64,000 bases of DNA from Moorena sp. SS36440bin_2 (GCA_011524395.1 WTKN01000201.1:46941-110940); one strand, 5' to 3'. Positions 1 through 10,972 are shown, counted from the stretch's first letter. Translations and numbers: made by a program. Notes: generated from the sequence alone by a model not told the origin.

Positions 1-31
1 TCATCCTGAACCGATAGGCATTGCCCCATTA

Positions 32-1246
32 ATGACGGAACTAGCAGAAGGTTTGGTCAAGGAAGGGCATCAAGTACGAGTCGTCACTAGTATGCCGAAC
101 TATCCCCAGCGTTGTATCTATGATAAATATCAGGGTAAATGGTATTTGACAGAAGAAAGAAAGGGAGTAATAATTCAACGCTCCTATGTCTGGATTCGAC
201 CAAAGCCTGGTGTGGTGACACGGATACTACTGGATGGTAGCTTTGTCGTGACCAGTTTGATTCAGGCTCTGAGGGGCTGGCGACCTGATGTGATTCTACT
301 GACAGTACCCTCCCTGGCGGTTAGTGTACCAGCTGCTTTACTCGCTTGGTTGTACAACTGCCCAGTATTACTTAGTTTACAAGATATTTTGCCAGAAGCT
401 GCTGTACAGGTTGGTCTAATTAGAAACAAACTAGCCATCCGTATCTTTGAAGCTTTAGAGAAGTTTGCCTACCACAGTGCTCATAAAATCAGTGTTATTT
501 CTGAAGGATTCGTTGACAATTTAGTCAGTAAAGGAGTACCTAAAGACAAAATTACCTGTATCCCCAACTGGGCGAATGTTAATGTTATCCGTCCCTTACC
601 CAAACAAGGAAATTCCTTTCGCACTGCTTACCATCTTGATGGCAAGTTTGTAGTACTGTATTCCGGTAATATTGCCCTCACTCAGGGACTGGAAACAGTA
701 GTGAAGGCGGCTACTCTGGTCAGGCATATTCCAGAAATTGTCTTCGTCATTGTTGGAGAATCTAAGGCTCTACAGCAGCTACAGCAAGACTGTCAGACTT
801 GCAACGCTAGTAATGTCAAGCTTTTACCGTTCCAACCCCGAGAGAAGTTACCAGAAATGTTGGCAGCAGCAGATATAGGTTTAGTTGTGCAAAAACGTAA
901 CGTTGTTTCCTTTAATATGCCCTCAAAAATTCAAGTGCTATTGGCTTGCGGACGACCCATCATTGCTTCTGTGCCTTTGAATGGAACTGCAGCGCGAGTT
1001 GTTCGAAAAAGTGGTGGCGGTGTGGTGGTACCACCACAACAGCCCCAGGCTTTAGCATCTGCCATTGTCGAATTGTATGAAAATCCTGAGCAGGGGGTAT
1101 CTCTAGGTCAACAAGGTAGAAAATTTGCTATGAATCACTTCGCCTATCAAAAGGCTCTCAACCGCTATGAAGCACTATTAACTCAAATTACAAAAAAGCC
1201 TAACCATAATTCACTGATTGAATTACAGCAGTTTTCAGATTTATAA
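32..1246 (+). CDS. Glycosyltransferase family 4 (WbuB-like)
   Basis: N-term 'MTELAEGLVKEGHQVRVVTSMPNYP', C-term 'FNMPSKIQVLLACGRPIIASVP' typical of GT4 WbuB/WcaI-like proteins; the true start may lie upstream of the window. Confidence 0.85.
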   Translation: MTELAEGLVKEGHQVRVVTSMPNYPQRCIYDKYQGKWYLTEERKGVIIQRSYVWIRPKPGVVTRILLDGSFVVTSLIQALRGWRPDVILLTVPSLAVSVPAALLAWLYNCPVLLSLQDILPEAAVQVGLIRNKLAIRIFEALEKFAYHSAHKISVISEGFVDNLVSKGVPKDKITCIPNWANVNVIRPLPKQGNSFRTAYHLDGKFVVLYSGNIALTQGLETVVKAATLVRHIPEIVFVIVGESKALQQLQQDCQTCNASNVKLLPFQPREKLPEMLAAADIGLVVQKRNVVSFNMPSKIQVLLACGRPIIASVPLNGTAARVVRKSGGGVVVPPQQPQALASAIVELYENPEQGVSLGQQGRKFAMNHFAYQKALNRYEALLTQITKKPNHNSLIELQQFSDL

Positions 1247-1355
1247 CCTAGGTGAGACGAGATACATCAAATCAGATCCTGTCCCATGGTAGGTGGTAAT
1301 TTTTACCGATACTACCGGACTGGATATCATAACCCAATTTAGAACTTCCATATAT

Positions 1356-4004
1356 TTAGATGTTTTCTCCTTTGCCTTTTCCACCCAAGCCTTTTGACTT
1401 ATTTCGTGCTGCTTCCAAGAGTAAACGTTGCTCAGCACGGGTAATTGCTTGGTAAGTAGCTTCCACATCTTTAACATCAACAGAAATCGAAGTAATTCCC
1501 CACTGCACCAACAGATCAATTAGTTCCGGATCTTGAACCGTAGCTTGACCACAAATTGAGCAAGGAATACCAGCTTCTTTTGCCATTTCGATTAATTGCT
1601 GAATTGCTTGTTTGACCACTGGATGGCACCCTGCCATCAGTGTTTCCAACTGTCTCTGTTCCCGATCAGCTCCTAGTAAAAGTTGCGTCAAATCATTAGT
1701 ACCAATAGAAATTCCTTGAACACCTGCCCTAACATAGTCTGGTAGCAAAAATAACACAGATGGCACTTCTGCCATAATCCAAAGTTGAAAATCAGGATTA
1801 TCAGTAAGTCCTACCTGTTCTACCCGACGGCGGCAAAAGGTAAACTCTTCCACAGTACGTACAAAGGGCAAAATCAGCCGTAAATTCCTGCAGCCGTAAG
1901 CATAAACCTCCTGTAAAGCTGCCAGTTCCAAATCAAAGCTAGCTGGGTCACTCAGATAGCGACGAGTGCCACGTAGACCGAGCATCGGGTTAACTTCCGC
2001 TTCCGTTACCAGGTGATCCCCACTCAGGGATGGAAATTCATGGGAGCGCCAATCCGTGGAGCGATAAAATACAGGACGTGGTGCCAAGGTAACTGTAAAT
2101 TGAACAATTAACTGAGCCAAGCGTTCTACCAACTCACGCTCATGGCCCTGTCTTTGCCACTGACTGGGGTGCAGATTATTCAAAATCTCCAACATCATCA
2201 GTTCTGAACGCAATAACCCCACTCCATCCACTGGCAAACCCACAATTTTTTCTAGGGAGTCCGGCTGGCTAAGATTAACCAATAATTGAGTAGCAATGGG
2301 GAAAGTATTTTGAAAGTTGAAGGGATGAAAGTTGACTTTTGCTTCCCTTTTTCTTAATCCTGAGCCATGCAACTTTTCAACCGGAAACCCTTGCTTAGTT
2401 CCTAGTCGATAAACTTCTCCCTGTCCCCCATCCACGAGTAGAGACTCGCCAGTTTCTATGATTTGGGTAATACCAGCCGCACCCACAACACAGGGAATAC
2501 CAAGTTCTCTAGCAATAATCCCAGCATGACTAGTTATCCCTCCTTGTTCAGTAATAATAGCGGCTACGTGCTTGAGCCCAGGTAGCCAGTCAGGAGAAAC
2601 ACTTTGGGCAACCAAAATTCTACCAGATACAATTGCTGAGACGTTTTTGCCCTGACCCGATATCACATGAGCAGTTGCTGTAACTCTTCCTGGTGCTGCA
2701 GGTAATCCTCTCACAAGCATAGGCGTGATGGATGGGTTGACAGTGTGTTCACTAGAGTTGCTCCCAATGGAGTCCGATGAGGCTTCAAGCACATTGGGTC
2801 GGCTACCCACTTGTACAGACGTAAACCGCTTGCCGTAGGAAGTAGTAGAACCAACAGAGTAAGCTAGTTTGGAAGCATGATATGACGGTTCAACCCTCAA
2901 CTGGCTAGCATCCCACTTTTGCCCAGTTTGAGGACTAAATTTCGTAATTTGTAACTCTGGTTCTGAGTTTTCTGAGGTTTGCCATAGTGTCCATTCTAGG
3001 GAAAAGGTAGGACTAATATCAGCCACTAGACGCTGGCTGATAGTAATTAGCTCTTGGAGGTATTTGTCCTTTAGGGTGTACTGTTTTTGTTGCTCCTCAC
3101 TGAGTAGATGGGCTTGCACACTGTTCTGGGTTAGTGATAATGAGTCTGGTTCCAGATACAACCCATAGGCACGGGTTTTACGACCCAGTCGTGAGGCTAG
3201 CACAATACCAGTTTCGATCTCAATATGGTAATAGTCTGGCACTACTTCCCCCTTCGCCAATGCATTACCTAAGCCCCAAGTTGCTTGGATGTAACCCTCA
3301 GCTTGGTTAATCTGGAGTGTACCAGAAGCGATCGCATCCCACATTGGTTGTATCAAGACTGCCAAATTGAGCTGCTGGAGACCAATACTATGCCGTTGCC
3401 AGTAAAATAGACTTCTGGCGCGAAATAGTTCTGCCCAAACCTGTTTTAAAGACACTTCCATTGCTAGTGGTTGCCTCGGGCAAATATAGGATCCCAAAAT
3501 TTTATCTGGTAAGGTTGAGAAAATCTGGGGTTGATCTGATCTTGCCACTCCAGTTTCTCCAGTGTCCTCTTCCATTCCCGACCTTGGTGATGTCATGGAT
3601 AAGGAAGGGTGAAAAATTGCTGCTGGGGCGAGTGTAGTTTCTGATATTTCCGATAGGGTTGATGCCAACACCGAAGCTAAAGTCGCCCCTTGAATTTTGT
3701 GACGAATTTGCTGAGCCACTTGCTGTAGCTGGCGATGATTGTCCACATCTACGTAAAGATAAGAAGAAGGTAAATCAGCTAAGAGGGGTTCAGACTCACC
3801 TAAAATTGCAATAAATTCCCACAATGCCTTTGCACTCACCACAAACCCAGGTACAACCGGATAATCCCGTTGCAACAGCTGACTTAAGTTAAAGGCTTCA
3901 TTGCCCACAAAGGGATACTCTGAAGGTTGAATCAGATCAAGAGAATAAAGATTATCCACAAATCGCCGCTTAATCCTGTTGTTGCTCCGGGATTTTGGCA
4001 TCAT
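1356..4004 (-). CDS. PEP synthase/PPDK-like PEP-utilizing protein
   Basis: PEP-utilizing mobile domain 'ITEQGGITSHAGIIARELGIPCVVG' and C-terminal barrel 'GLRGTRRYLSDP', 'GISIGTNDLTQLLLGADRE', 'CSICGQA'; N-terminal nucleotide-binding part is atypical. Confidence 0.85.
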   Translation of the reverse strand: MMPKSRSNNRIKRRFVDNLYSLDLIQPSEYPFVGNEAFNLSQLLQRDYPVVPGFVVSAKALWEFIAILGESEPLLADLPSSYLYVDVDNHRQLQQVAQQIRHKIQGATLASVLASTLSEISETTLAPAAIFHPSLSMTSPRSGMEEDTGETGVARSDQPQIFSTLPDKILGSYICPRQPLAMEVSLKQVWAELFRARSLFYWQRHSIGLQQLNLAVLIQPMWDAIASGTLQINQAEGYIQATWGLGNALAKGEVVPDYYHIEIETGIVLASRLGRKTRAYGLYLEPDSLSLTQNSVQAHLLSEEQQKQYTLKDKYLQELITISQRLVADISPTFSLEWTLWQTSENSEPELQITKFSPQTGQKWDASQLRVEPSYHASKLAYSVGSTTSYGKRFTSVQVGSRPNVLEASSDSIGSNSSEHTVNPSITPMLVRGLPAAPGRVTATAHVISGQGKNVSAIVSGRILVAQSVSPDWLPGLKHVAAIITEQGGITSHAGIIARELGIPCVVGAAGITQIIETGESLLVDGGQGEVYRLGTKQGFPVEKLHGSGLRKREAKVNFHPFNFQNTFPIATQLLVNLSQPDSLEKIVGLPVDGVGLLRSELMMLEILNNLHPSQWQRQGHERELVERLAQLIVQFTVTLAPRPVFYRSTDWRSHEFPSLSGDHLVTEAEVNPMLGLRGTRRYLSDPASFDLELAALQEVYAYGCRNLRLILPFVRTVEEFTFCRRRVEQVGLTDNPDFQLWIMAEVPSVLFLLPDYVRAGVQGISIGTNDLTQLLLGADREQRQLETLMAGCHPVVKQAIQQLIEMAKEAGIPCSICGQATVQDPELIDLLVQWGITSISVDVKDVEATYQAITRAEQRLLLEAARNKSKGLGGKGKGENI

Positions 4005-4237
4005 ATCTCGAAGGCATAATATCTCTTACCATTTATCACGTCGTATTCACATAAATCGTTAATTAAAAATTGAGTCTCAACCAAGAATAATAAGTAGTCA
4101 ACTGGACATGATATTATTAATCCTTCCTGTACTTTGCATCACGGTCTTAGAGGCAGAAAACGGTAAAAATACTGAGGGATTCTCATTGTCAGTCTTGGCA
4201 TCTTGAGAAATATCATGCCAAATAAATCCCCAAAATT

Positions 4238-4951
4238 ATGTTACAGGGAATTCAGACCCTTAAAAAGGGTCTATTAAGTCTCTTTCTGAAATCGAACTGT
4301 CCCCTATGTGAGCGCCCTGCCACTGATGAATTGTGTAATTATTGCGAGCAGCAGTTACTCCGCTGCCAACTTGACAAAAATCAATTTTTATGTACTCAAA
4401 ATCTCCCACTGTTTATCTGGGGCAATTACGGTGGTCCATTAAAACGAGTACTCGCTGCCCTGAAATATGAAAACCAACCCCAGCTAGCACATCCCTTGGG
4501 CCATTGGCTGGGTAAAGCTTGGTTAAAATCCTCAGCCACCCGTAGCCAAAAGCAAAAATTAATAGTAGTTCCCATTCCCATGCACCCTACAAAACAGCAA
4601 CAAAGAGGTTACAACCAGGCAGAGCTGATTGCCCAAAGTTTTTGTGAATTAACTGGCTACAAACAAGCACCACTGGGTTTAGAAAGAGTCCGGGCAACTC
4701 AACCTCAGTTTAGTTTATCTGTCCAAGAGCGAGCGCAAAACCTAGCAGATGCGTTTATTATTGGTAAACACTTTCTCAGACATCATAGCACCTCACCCGT
4801 ACTAATCCTAGATGATATCTACACCAGCGGAGCTACACTCCAATCAGCCACCACTACCCTCAGAAAGCATGGAATAACCGTACATGGGTCAGTTGCGATC
4901 GGCGTAGCCGCGCCAAAGGCGATCGCAACATCTAGACCATCGGTAAAGTAA
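4238..4951 (+). CDS. ComF family phosphoribosyltransferase-like protein
   Basis: N-term Cys motifs 'CPLCERPATDELCNYCEQQ' and PRPP-binding 'VLILDDIYTSGATL'. Confidence 0.9.
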   Translation: MLQGIQTLKKGLLSLFLKSNCPLCERPATDELCNYCEQQLLRCQLDKNQFLCTQNLPLFIWGNYGGPLKRVLAALKYENQPQLAHPLGHWLGKAWLKSSATRSQKQKLIVVPIPMHPTKQQQRGYNQAELIAQSFCELTGYKQAPLGLERVRATQPQFSLSVQERAQNLADAFIIGKHFLRHHSTSPVLILDDIYTSGATLQSATTTLRKHGITVHGSVAIGVAAPKAIATSRPSVK

Positions 4952-5119
4952 TCACAAAATGTGGGTCAGTTGATGATCGGGTGATGGGATAATCGGCTGA
5001 TGGGATAATCGGCTGATCGGGTGATCAAAATCTATAGATTTTCCGTCAAATTTGATTACTGAAGCAATGCTCTAGAAACAAGAAAGCCTGACAGTACCAA
5101 AGTTCTCAGTCACAGAGTC

Positions 5120-5725
5120 TTACTGAGCAGTTAGTACTAACTGCTCAGTACTTACTGGTTTGAAATGCTTCACAATTTGCTGGGGATTCCCAATAACTAC
5201 CACGCCGGGAGGGACAGACTTACGAACCACGCTGCCTAAACCTACTACACTATTTTCCCCAATGTGTACCCCTTTCATCACCGTAGCTCTAGCTCCAATC
5301 CAGACATTTCGCTCAATCACAATCTCAGCTGAAACCTTTGGTCCTGGAGGACAGTGACGCAGATGGGGTTGTAGGTTATGGTAATCGCTATCAGCAAGAA
5401 AGCAGTCAGAAATTAGACATTCATCTCCCACAGTAATTGAGCACTCGCAACCTATACAAGGCCCATTAAGTAGTACATTTGAACCAATAGTGACCTCACC
5501 AGAACCATAGATCAATACTTCTTTACCCAAGCGAGAACCTGAGCCAATCACCACCTTAACACTACCTGCTACCTCAAGAGAGCCTTTGATCTGCACTCCT
5601 TTGGCAAGGGTGAGATTGGGGTATCGAAACTGATAGTATAAACGCTTAGCCTCAAAATAAAGATTAGCGAGAAATTTTAGAAATGGGTGATTAATCTGCT
5701 GCATGACACGAAATTGGTGAATCAA
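5120..5725 (-). CDS. Hexapeptide-repeat acyltransferase
   Basis: Left-handed beta-helix repeats and C-term 'VWIGARATVMKGVHIGENSVVGLGSVVRKSVPPGVVVIGNP'. Confidence 0.88.
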   Translation of the reverse strand: MIHQFRVMQQINHPFLKFLANLYFEAKRLYYQFRYPNLTLAKGVQIKGSLEVAGSVKVVIGSGSRLGKEVLIYGSGEVTIGSNVLLNGPCIGCECSITVGDECLISDCFLADSDYHNLQPHLRHCPPGPKVSAEIVIERNVWIGARATVMKGVHIGENSVVGLGSVVRKSVPPGVVVIGNPQQIVKHFKPVSTEQLVLTAQ

Positions 5726-5922
5726 AAGAACTAGTACTCTGTCAACCTAGTTTTGATAGTTAGAGCAAGGTGTTAGGTGTTAATGTTTAATGTAATCGTG
5801 TTCGATTAAGTGGAATAAGGCTTCGATGAATCTTTTTCACTAAGTCTTTTTCAGTTCTGTTGTCTAATACTTCTGGTAGTTAATACCTAGTGCTATCATG
5901 CCTAATTGCTAATCCCTAATCA

Positions 5923-7320
5923 CTAATTACTCAAACGCAGTAACACAAGAGAGTAAGGATTCAATCTCACAGATGAGTACTTCAGTAGCCTTGTTGCTAG
6001 GGTTCTGCTCTTGACACCGTTGGCATCTAAAGAAAACATGGGTAGCCTTCGAGTCTTGGCAACATCCAGTGTTCCCTCAATCCTGATTCTGGCAAATTTG
6101 GCTGATTTATTGATCAACAATAGCGATCGCTGTTCGTTGGACTGCTCTATTGCCATAGCCTCCACAAACTTATGGCCACTCTCGGTGTACATCACCTTGC
6201 CAGTCAGGTACTTGATGGCCCAGCGAAATACAGTTGCAGCTGGTCGCAGATTATTCATGTGGTCGATCATGCCGTAATACATATCCTTGAGATGCCAGGA
6301 GGTCGCCATGTCAATTCCAGCGTCAGCTAAATGTTTGAATACTGAAGCAAACCAAACCGCTCCGATATGGGTATTCTGACGATTTTCACCAGAATTCCAT
6401 GAGTAGTTGATGTTATATTCTCCCAAGAACAATGGTACTTTTCGGTCCGGAATGTATTTTTCTGCTATTTTGCGAAAATTCTCCACCTGCGTCCTATACT
6501 CTGGTGTGTAGGACATGAGTGTATCTGTGGACTCCTTGGCATTCCCACTACCGTAACGGTGCCAGGAAATGAAATCTACATTCGAAGCACATTTCTTGAG
6601 AAAATCTTCTAGTCGGTTAGGTTCATCCCAAGTCAAAACTGGTCCTCCCACCTTGATTGAGGGGTCTACAGCTTTCATTGCCCGTGCCACTTTGTTGTAG
6701 ATCACCCACAGCTGATTCAACTTACCCGCTTTTTGATAAGGCACATCTTGTTCATTTAAAGGTTCCCAGTACCTAATCTGTCGTTGCTGGCGTCGATTGA
6801 GAATCTCCACCAGTTGAGCACAGAAGGTAGCATAGTTGTCATACTCCTTTCTCGACAGTAGACCACGCCGATTTGTAGCCATCCAACTAGGCCAGCGGGG
6901 AATGTTTTGGATAATGGTAGGCTGTTGGGGATAAGAGGCATCGTAGCAGGCTTTAATTTTTTCCTCGTCCCAGGTTTTGGTAGCTCGGTTAGTCCAACGT
7001 TCGCATAGATCGATATGGTGAATACGAATTAACCTGATATCCAGTTCCGCCAGATGCTTCTGGAAAACCGAGTCTGATGCCTTTTCGAGAATAGTAATTT
7101 CGTAGTCGTTGGAGCCAAAGGTGAAGGGTGTAGTTTGTGCGATTGGCTTTGTCCAATCCACCCTAACTTTAGTGTTAATTGAGCTTCCGGACAACCACAA
7201 ATTTTGTATTGGTGATGCTCTTACCGAATTAGTAGCGCTTTCGTCCTCAAAGAGTCTTGGTAAGACGAATGCGATCGCAGCGCCAGATACTGCTAGCTGG
7301 AGTAATGTTCTACGTTTCAT
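5923..7320 (-). CDS. Clan-A glycoside hydrolase (GH39/cellulase-like), Tat-like N-terminus
   Basis: 'MKRRTLLQLAVSGAAIAFVLP' signal; 'YWEPLNEQD' acid/base and 'PLFLGEYN' nucleophile motifs. Confidence 0.75.
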   Translation of the reverse strand: MKRRTLLQLAVSGAAIAFVLPRLFEDESATNSVRASPIQNLWLSGSSINTKVRVDWTKPIAQTTPFTFGSNDYEITILEKASDSVFQKHLAELDIRLIRIHHIDLCERWTNRATKTWDEEKIKACYDASYPQQPTIIQNIPRWPSWMATNRRGLLSRKEYDNYATFCAQLVEILNRRQQRQIRYWEPLNEQDVPYQKAGKLNQLWVIYNKVARAMKAVDPSIKVGGPVLTWDEPNRLEDFLKKCASNVDFISWHRYGSGNAKESTDTLMSYTPEYRTQVENFRKIAEKYIPDRKVPLFLGEYNINYSWNSGENRQNTHIGAVWFASVFKHLADAGIDMATSWHLKDMYYGMIDHMNNLRPAATVFRWAIKYLTGKVMYTESGHKFVEAMAIEQSNEQRSLLLINKSAKFARIRIEGTLDVAKTRRLPMFSLDANGVKSRTLATRLLKYSSVRLNPYSLVLLRLSN

Positions 7321-7323
7321 CGC

Positions 7324-9351
7324 TTATGACTTCACTAAACTATCACTAGATCTGTATAAGTAGGGTTTGGACTTAGTTTCTACCCCATTCACCACCAAAC
7401 CCAACAGTTGAGCATTGTGCTGAGCCAGTTGTTCCAAGCTGTCACTGACAAAGTCACGCTTACTAATCTCAGGTCGAACAACAAACAACAAATTACGGAT
7501 GACAGCAGCCATCAGGGCAGTTTCACTGGTCATACTGACCGGAGCACTGTCAATCAAAACATAGTCATAGTCACCCGATTCCTCCGCAGTAGCTAGGCTC
7601 TGCTCAAATTTCCCCTGAGTCACCAGCTCCACAATTTTGCCTTTTTTGTGGGAGGTAGGCAGTAAGTCAAGACTCGGTTGAATCTTCACCGGCTGTCCGG
7701 GTTTGAGGGGGTCATGGTGATGACCTAAGCGTTGAGAAAGGGTTGCCTGTCGGAAATCTCCATCCACTACCAAGACCCGAAATCCTAAATCTACCAGGGC
7801 TGTCGCCAATCCCAGAGTGACAGTAGTTTTACCTTCTGAGACCATCGCGCTAGTAATCAAGATGCGACGGTCTTCTCCAGAGCGTAAACTAATCACCGAT
7901 GCTAGTCGCTGAAACTCTACATCCGTTTCTGTACCCAGCTCTAATCCCATACCAGCGTGCCTCAGATGAGGGATATTGACCACCATCGGGAACTTGATTG
8001 CCTGTAGATCTTTCGGGCTCAGCAGTGGGTTGCGTCGTTCTAGCAGCAATACCAGCGCTATACTACCCACTGCGGATGCTAGAAAACCATTAGCTATGAT
8101 TAACAACTTCTTCGGACCAGCAGGCTTCTCGTCAACAGTAGGAGGGTCAAGCACCTGTACATTGGGATAAGCACTAAAAGCATCAAGATTGACTTGCTCC
8201 ATTTGAGCAACTAAACCGTTATAGACTCCCGCAGCCACATCGTACTGTCGCTTTAGTTCCAGCAGCCTAGACTGATGGACAGGAATCACCGTTAAAGTAC
8301 TTTTCATCTGGTCAATCTGCTGCTGTAATTGCTCAGCCTGTTGTTGTTGACCACTAGCAGCACTTTCCGCCAGAATCAGTTGCTGGATTAACATTGCTCT
8401 TCCTTGAGCACTATCAGTAAGCGTCGGGTCTACTAACGTATCACCAGCTGCTAGAAAGATGTACTGCTGAATCTGCTGCTGCAACTGCTCACGTTGTAGC
8501 AGCAGATTTTGGACCTCGGGATGAGCATAGGTATAAGTAGTTTGAGCTTTGACCAAAGTCGCTTCCAGTTCAGTCAACTGCTGCCGCACAAACTGGTAAT
8601 CCCGATTTTCTGCCAGACCTAGAGAGCGGATTGCTTGTTTAGGAGTAAGAGCCAAACGAGTCGATAGGATTTGAAGCTGATGTTGACTGGCTTGAGCTTG
8701 AGCTTGAGCCTGAGCTTGGCTAATACTCAGATCAGTAATTGCCCTCACCAGTCCTTCAGTTTGGGCTTTGCTATTGACTAAACCAGAGGATTCCTGAAAC
8801 TTTGCTAATGCCTCCTGAGACTGATCCAATTTTTGCTTAGCTCGCTCCAGCGCTTTCTTATTAAACTCAACCCTAGTGGTACCATCTGCTTGACGTAGTT
8901 CATTCAGACGCTCCTGATACGCACTGATCAGTGCCTTGACTCGATCTCTTGCTAATTGTGGACTATCCCCAGTGGCATTCAACCAGATCGTAGTCGATTC
9001 CTGGTCAGGAGATACCGCGAACAACTTCTTGTATTGAACCAGCCTTTTAAAATCCGTTTTCTCTGGGTCAGACTCCAACAAGCGGCTCATCAAAGCATCA
9101 CTGTTTAGAATCGATGCCTGCATATTCAGAGGATGACTCTTAGTCGCCAATTTAGAATCCCCCTTAGTTAATGACCCAAGGGTTCCTAAACTAGCTTGTA
9201 ACTTGCCTGTTTCTGGTAGAATTAGCTGTGCTTTAGCAATCCAAAAAGGCTTTAATAAAGAAAAGGCTCCAAAGCTAGCTGCCAGCACCAACGAATTAAA
9301 AACTAATAAAATTGTCCAATGTCTATTCAGAATTGCAGCTACTTTTTTCAT
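7324..9351 (-). CDS. Wzc/CpsD-type polysaccharide chain-length determinant with ATPase domain
   Basis: Wzz-like N-term TM, coiled coil, Walker A 'ITSAMVSEGKTTVTLGLATAL', Walker A' 'VLVVDGDFRQ', Walker B 'YDYVLIDSAPV'. Confidence 0.88.
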   Translation of the reverse strand: MKKVAAILNRHWTILLVFNSLVLAASFGAFSLLKPFWIAKAQLILPETGKLQASLGTLGSLTKGDSKLATKSHPLNMQASILNSDALMSRLLESDPEKTDFKRLVQYKKLFAVSPDQESTTIWLNATGDSPQLARDRVKALISAYQERLNELRQADGTTRVEFNKKALERAKQKLDQSQEALAKFQESSGLVNSKAQTEGLVRAITDLSISQAQAQAQAQASQHQLQILSTRLALTPKQAIRSLGLAENRDYQFVRQQLTELEATLVKAQTTYTYAHPEVQNLLLQREQLQQQIQQYIFLAAGDTLVDPTLTDSAQGRAMLIQQLILAESAASGQQQQAEQLQQQIDQMKSTLTVIPVHQSRLLELKRQYDVAAGVYNGLVAQMEQVNLDAFSAYPNVQVLDPPTVDEKPAGPKKLLIIANGFLASAVGSIALVLLLERRNPLLSPKDLQAIKFPMVVNIPHLRHAGMGLELGTETDVEFQRLASVISLRSGEDRRILITSAMVSEGKTTVTLGLATALVDLGFRVLVVDGDFRQATLSQRLGHHHDPLKPGQPVKIQPSLDLLPTSHKKGKIVELVTQGKFEQSLATAEESGDYDYVLIDSAPVSMTSETALMAAVIRNLLFVVRPEISKRDFVSDSLEQLAQHNAQLLGLVVNGVETKSKPYLYRSSDSLVKS

Positions 9352-9527
9352 GATCTATATCCCTAGAAATTACAATTTTATTTGTAAAAAATGTGAATTT
9401 ATATCAATTCAACAATCCCAATAATTAATCAAAATAAACGTTTTTATAAATAAAAAATAATAAATAAATTGCTTTAAATCAATAAAATTATAATTTTTTT
9501 CAATTTTCCATTTTCAATTTTTTATTT

Positions 9528-10856
9528 TCAAGTTCTGTCAGCTAACTGCTGCCATCGAGAGACACACTGCTCATTTCGCTGTATTTCGGCAATAATTGCC
9601 CCTAACCAGACCCAAAAATACCACAAATACACTGCCATCCAGGTCAAAGGTGTTCCGTTGAGAAGCATGTACAAAGCCACCAGACTGGCAAACGCCCACT
9701 GGCAATGATGGTTACCACGAATAGCTGGAGTCCAAGTACTCCAAAGAGTTGAACCTAGAGCAGCTAAGAAAAATATAAAGCCAATGATGCCGTGCAAATA
9801 AAGAACTGAGGCGTAAGTTGAAAAGGAACCCAAAACAATGTCGTAGATATACCATTTGACGGAGCCTTGTATAATTCCCCATCCCATCCAGGGGCGTTGT
9901 TGCCAAGCCTCAAGGGTTTTAGTAACCACAAGTTCCCGGTCTTTAGAGGATTCGGCACGAGCACTATTGAAAATTTCTAAGGGCTTTTTCACTAAATCAC
10001 TTAAGGTCAGACCTCCCAAAAGAGCACAAAGTAATGAGCTTAATGAACCAATCCATAAAGAACCTTGACGAGCCAAACTGCTGCGGAAACAAGCTGTAAT
10101 CACCAATGCGATCACAAAGGAAACCCACGATAAACGACTAAAACTAATTAGCAAAGCCGTTAAACAACCCGCTACAGATATTTGACGTAAGCGGCGGTTT
10201 TCTTCACCCAAGCAGATGAAAAAACTTAGAATCGAACACACCCCTACAATCGGGGGGTCCGGAGTGTAAAGAACTGTCCTCGGTAACGGGATACCAAAAA
10301 AAGGTTGTAAGTCAGCAAATGTAACTAGCAAACTCAGAGCACCGCCGGGAATCAGACGCGCTAAGGGCGGTAGAAAAGGTTCTTTGCCTAGTCCCACTGC
10401 CAGCATGACCATCTCAATGGCGATAGTCACTAAATATCCTGTTGCCATCCAAGCTACAGCACGGGTCACCACCTTAACCCTGATTTCATGCCAGAATGGT
10501 AAGAGCAGTGCCGTAACAATTAAACAGTAGCTCTTGAAAAAAGTTACGAAGGTAGCAGCAATTCTCTGGAAGGCAAACCCTACGTCATCGAGACCAAACG
10601 TAGCAGTCCAGACCATGACTATAGCCATACCTAACCAAGCCCAAATACAGGCAGGTATCGATACCCTAGTGAGTTTGTCGATATCAAAGTTTACTGCTAA
10701 CAAACCAACAACTACCGCTGGGTAGAATAGTGTTTGTATTCCCAACAACCACCAGAGCGGTGTTAGCACAATCACCCAGTAAATAACTTTTTCTGGAAAT
10801 GACATGGCACCCAGTTTAAAGTTTCTGGTGTGGAAATCTGGTATGCTAGAGGTCAT
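9528..10856 (-). CDS. O-antigen ligase-like membrane protein
   Basis: Multi-TM protein with Wzy/WaaL-like region 'ISFSRLSWVSF...', located in a polysaccharide cluster. Confidence 0.7.
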   Translation of the reverse strand: MTSSIPDFHTRNFKLGAMSFPEKVIYWVIVLTPLWWLLGIQTLFYPAVVVGLLAVNFDIDKLTRVSIPACIWAWLGMAIVMVWTATFGLDDVGFAFQRIAATFVTFFKSYCLIVTALLLPFWHEIRVKVVTRAVAWMATGYLVTIAIEMVMLAVGLGKEPFLPPLARLIPGGALSLLVTFADLQPFFGIPLPRTVLYTPDPPIVGVCSILSFFICLGEENRRLRQISVAGCLTALLISFSRLSWVSFVIALVITACFRSSLARQGSLWIGSLSSLLCALLGGLTLSDLVKKPLEIFNSARAESSKDRELVVTKTLEAWQQRPWMGWGIIQGSVKWYIYDIVLGSFSTYASVLYLHGIIGFIFFLAALGSTLWSTWTPAIRGNHHCQWAFASLVALYMLLNGTPLTWMAVYLWYFWVWLGAIIAEIQRNEQCVSRWQQLADRT

Positions 10857-10972
10857 AGTTAACAGTCCATACTTTGGTGTTTTAGAGCACGTTTATTATA
10901 TGAGAGTGATTCAAATCTGCTAGCTTCGTTTGTTTATAGTGTTTTTTTGTCTGTTTTTATTGGTATTGATAG

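Noticed and set aside
1241-1519. 92-aa minus-strand ORF
   Set aside because: Overlaps the 3' end of the well-supported PEP-synthase-like CDS in another frame; no recognisable domain.
8690-8725. GCTTGA-type hexamer repeat in the Wzc-like gene
   Set aside because: Encodes an in-frame AQAQAQAQ coiled-coil stretch; ordinary low-complexity coding sequence.
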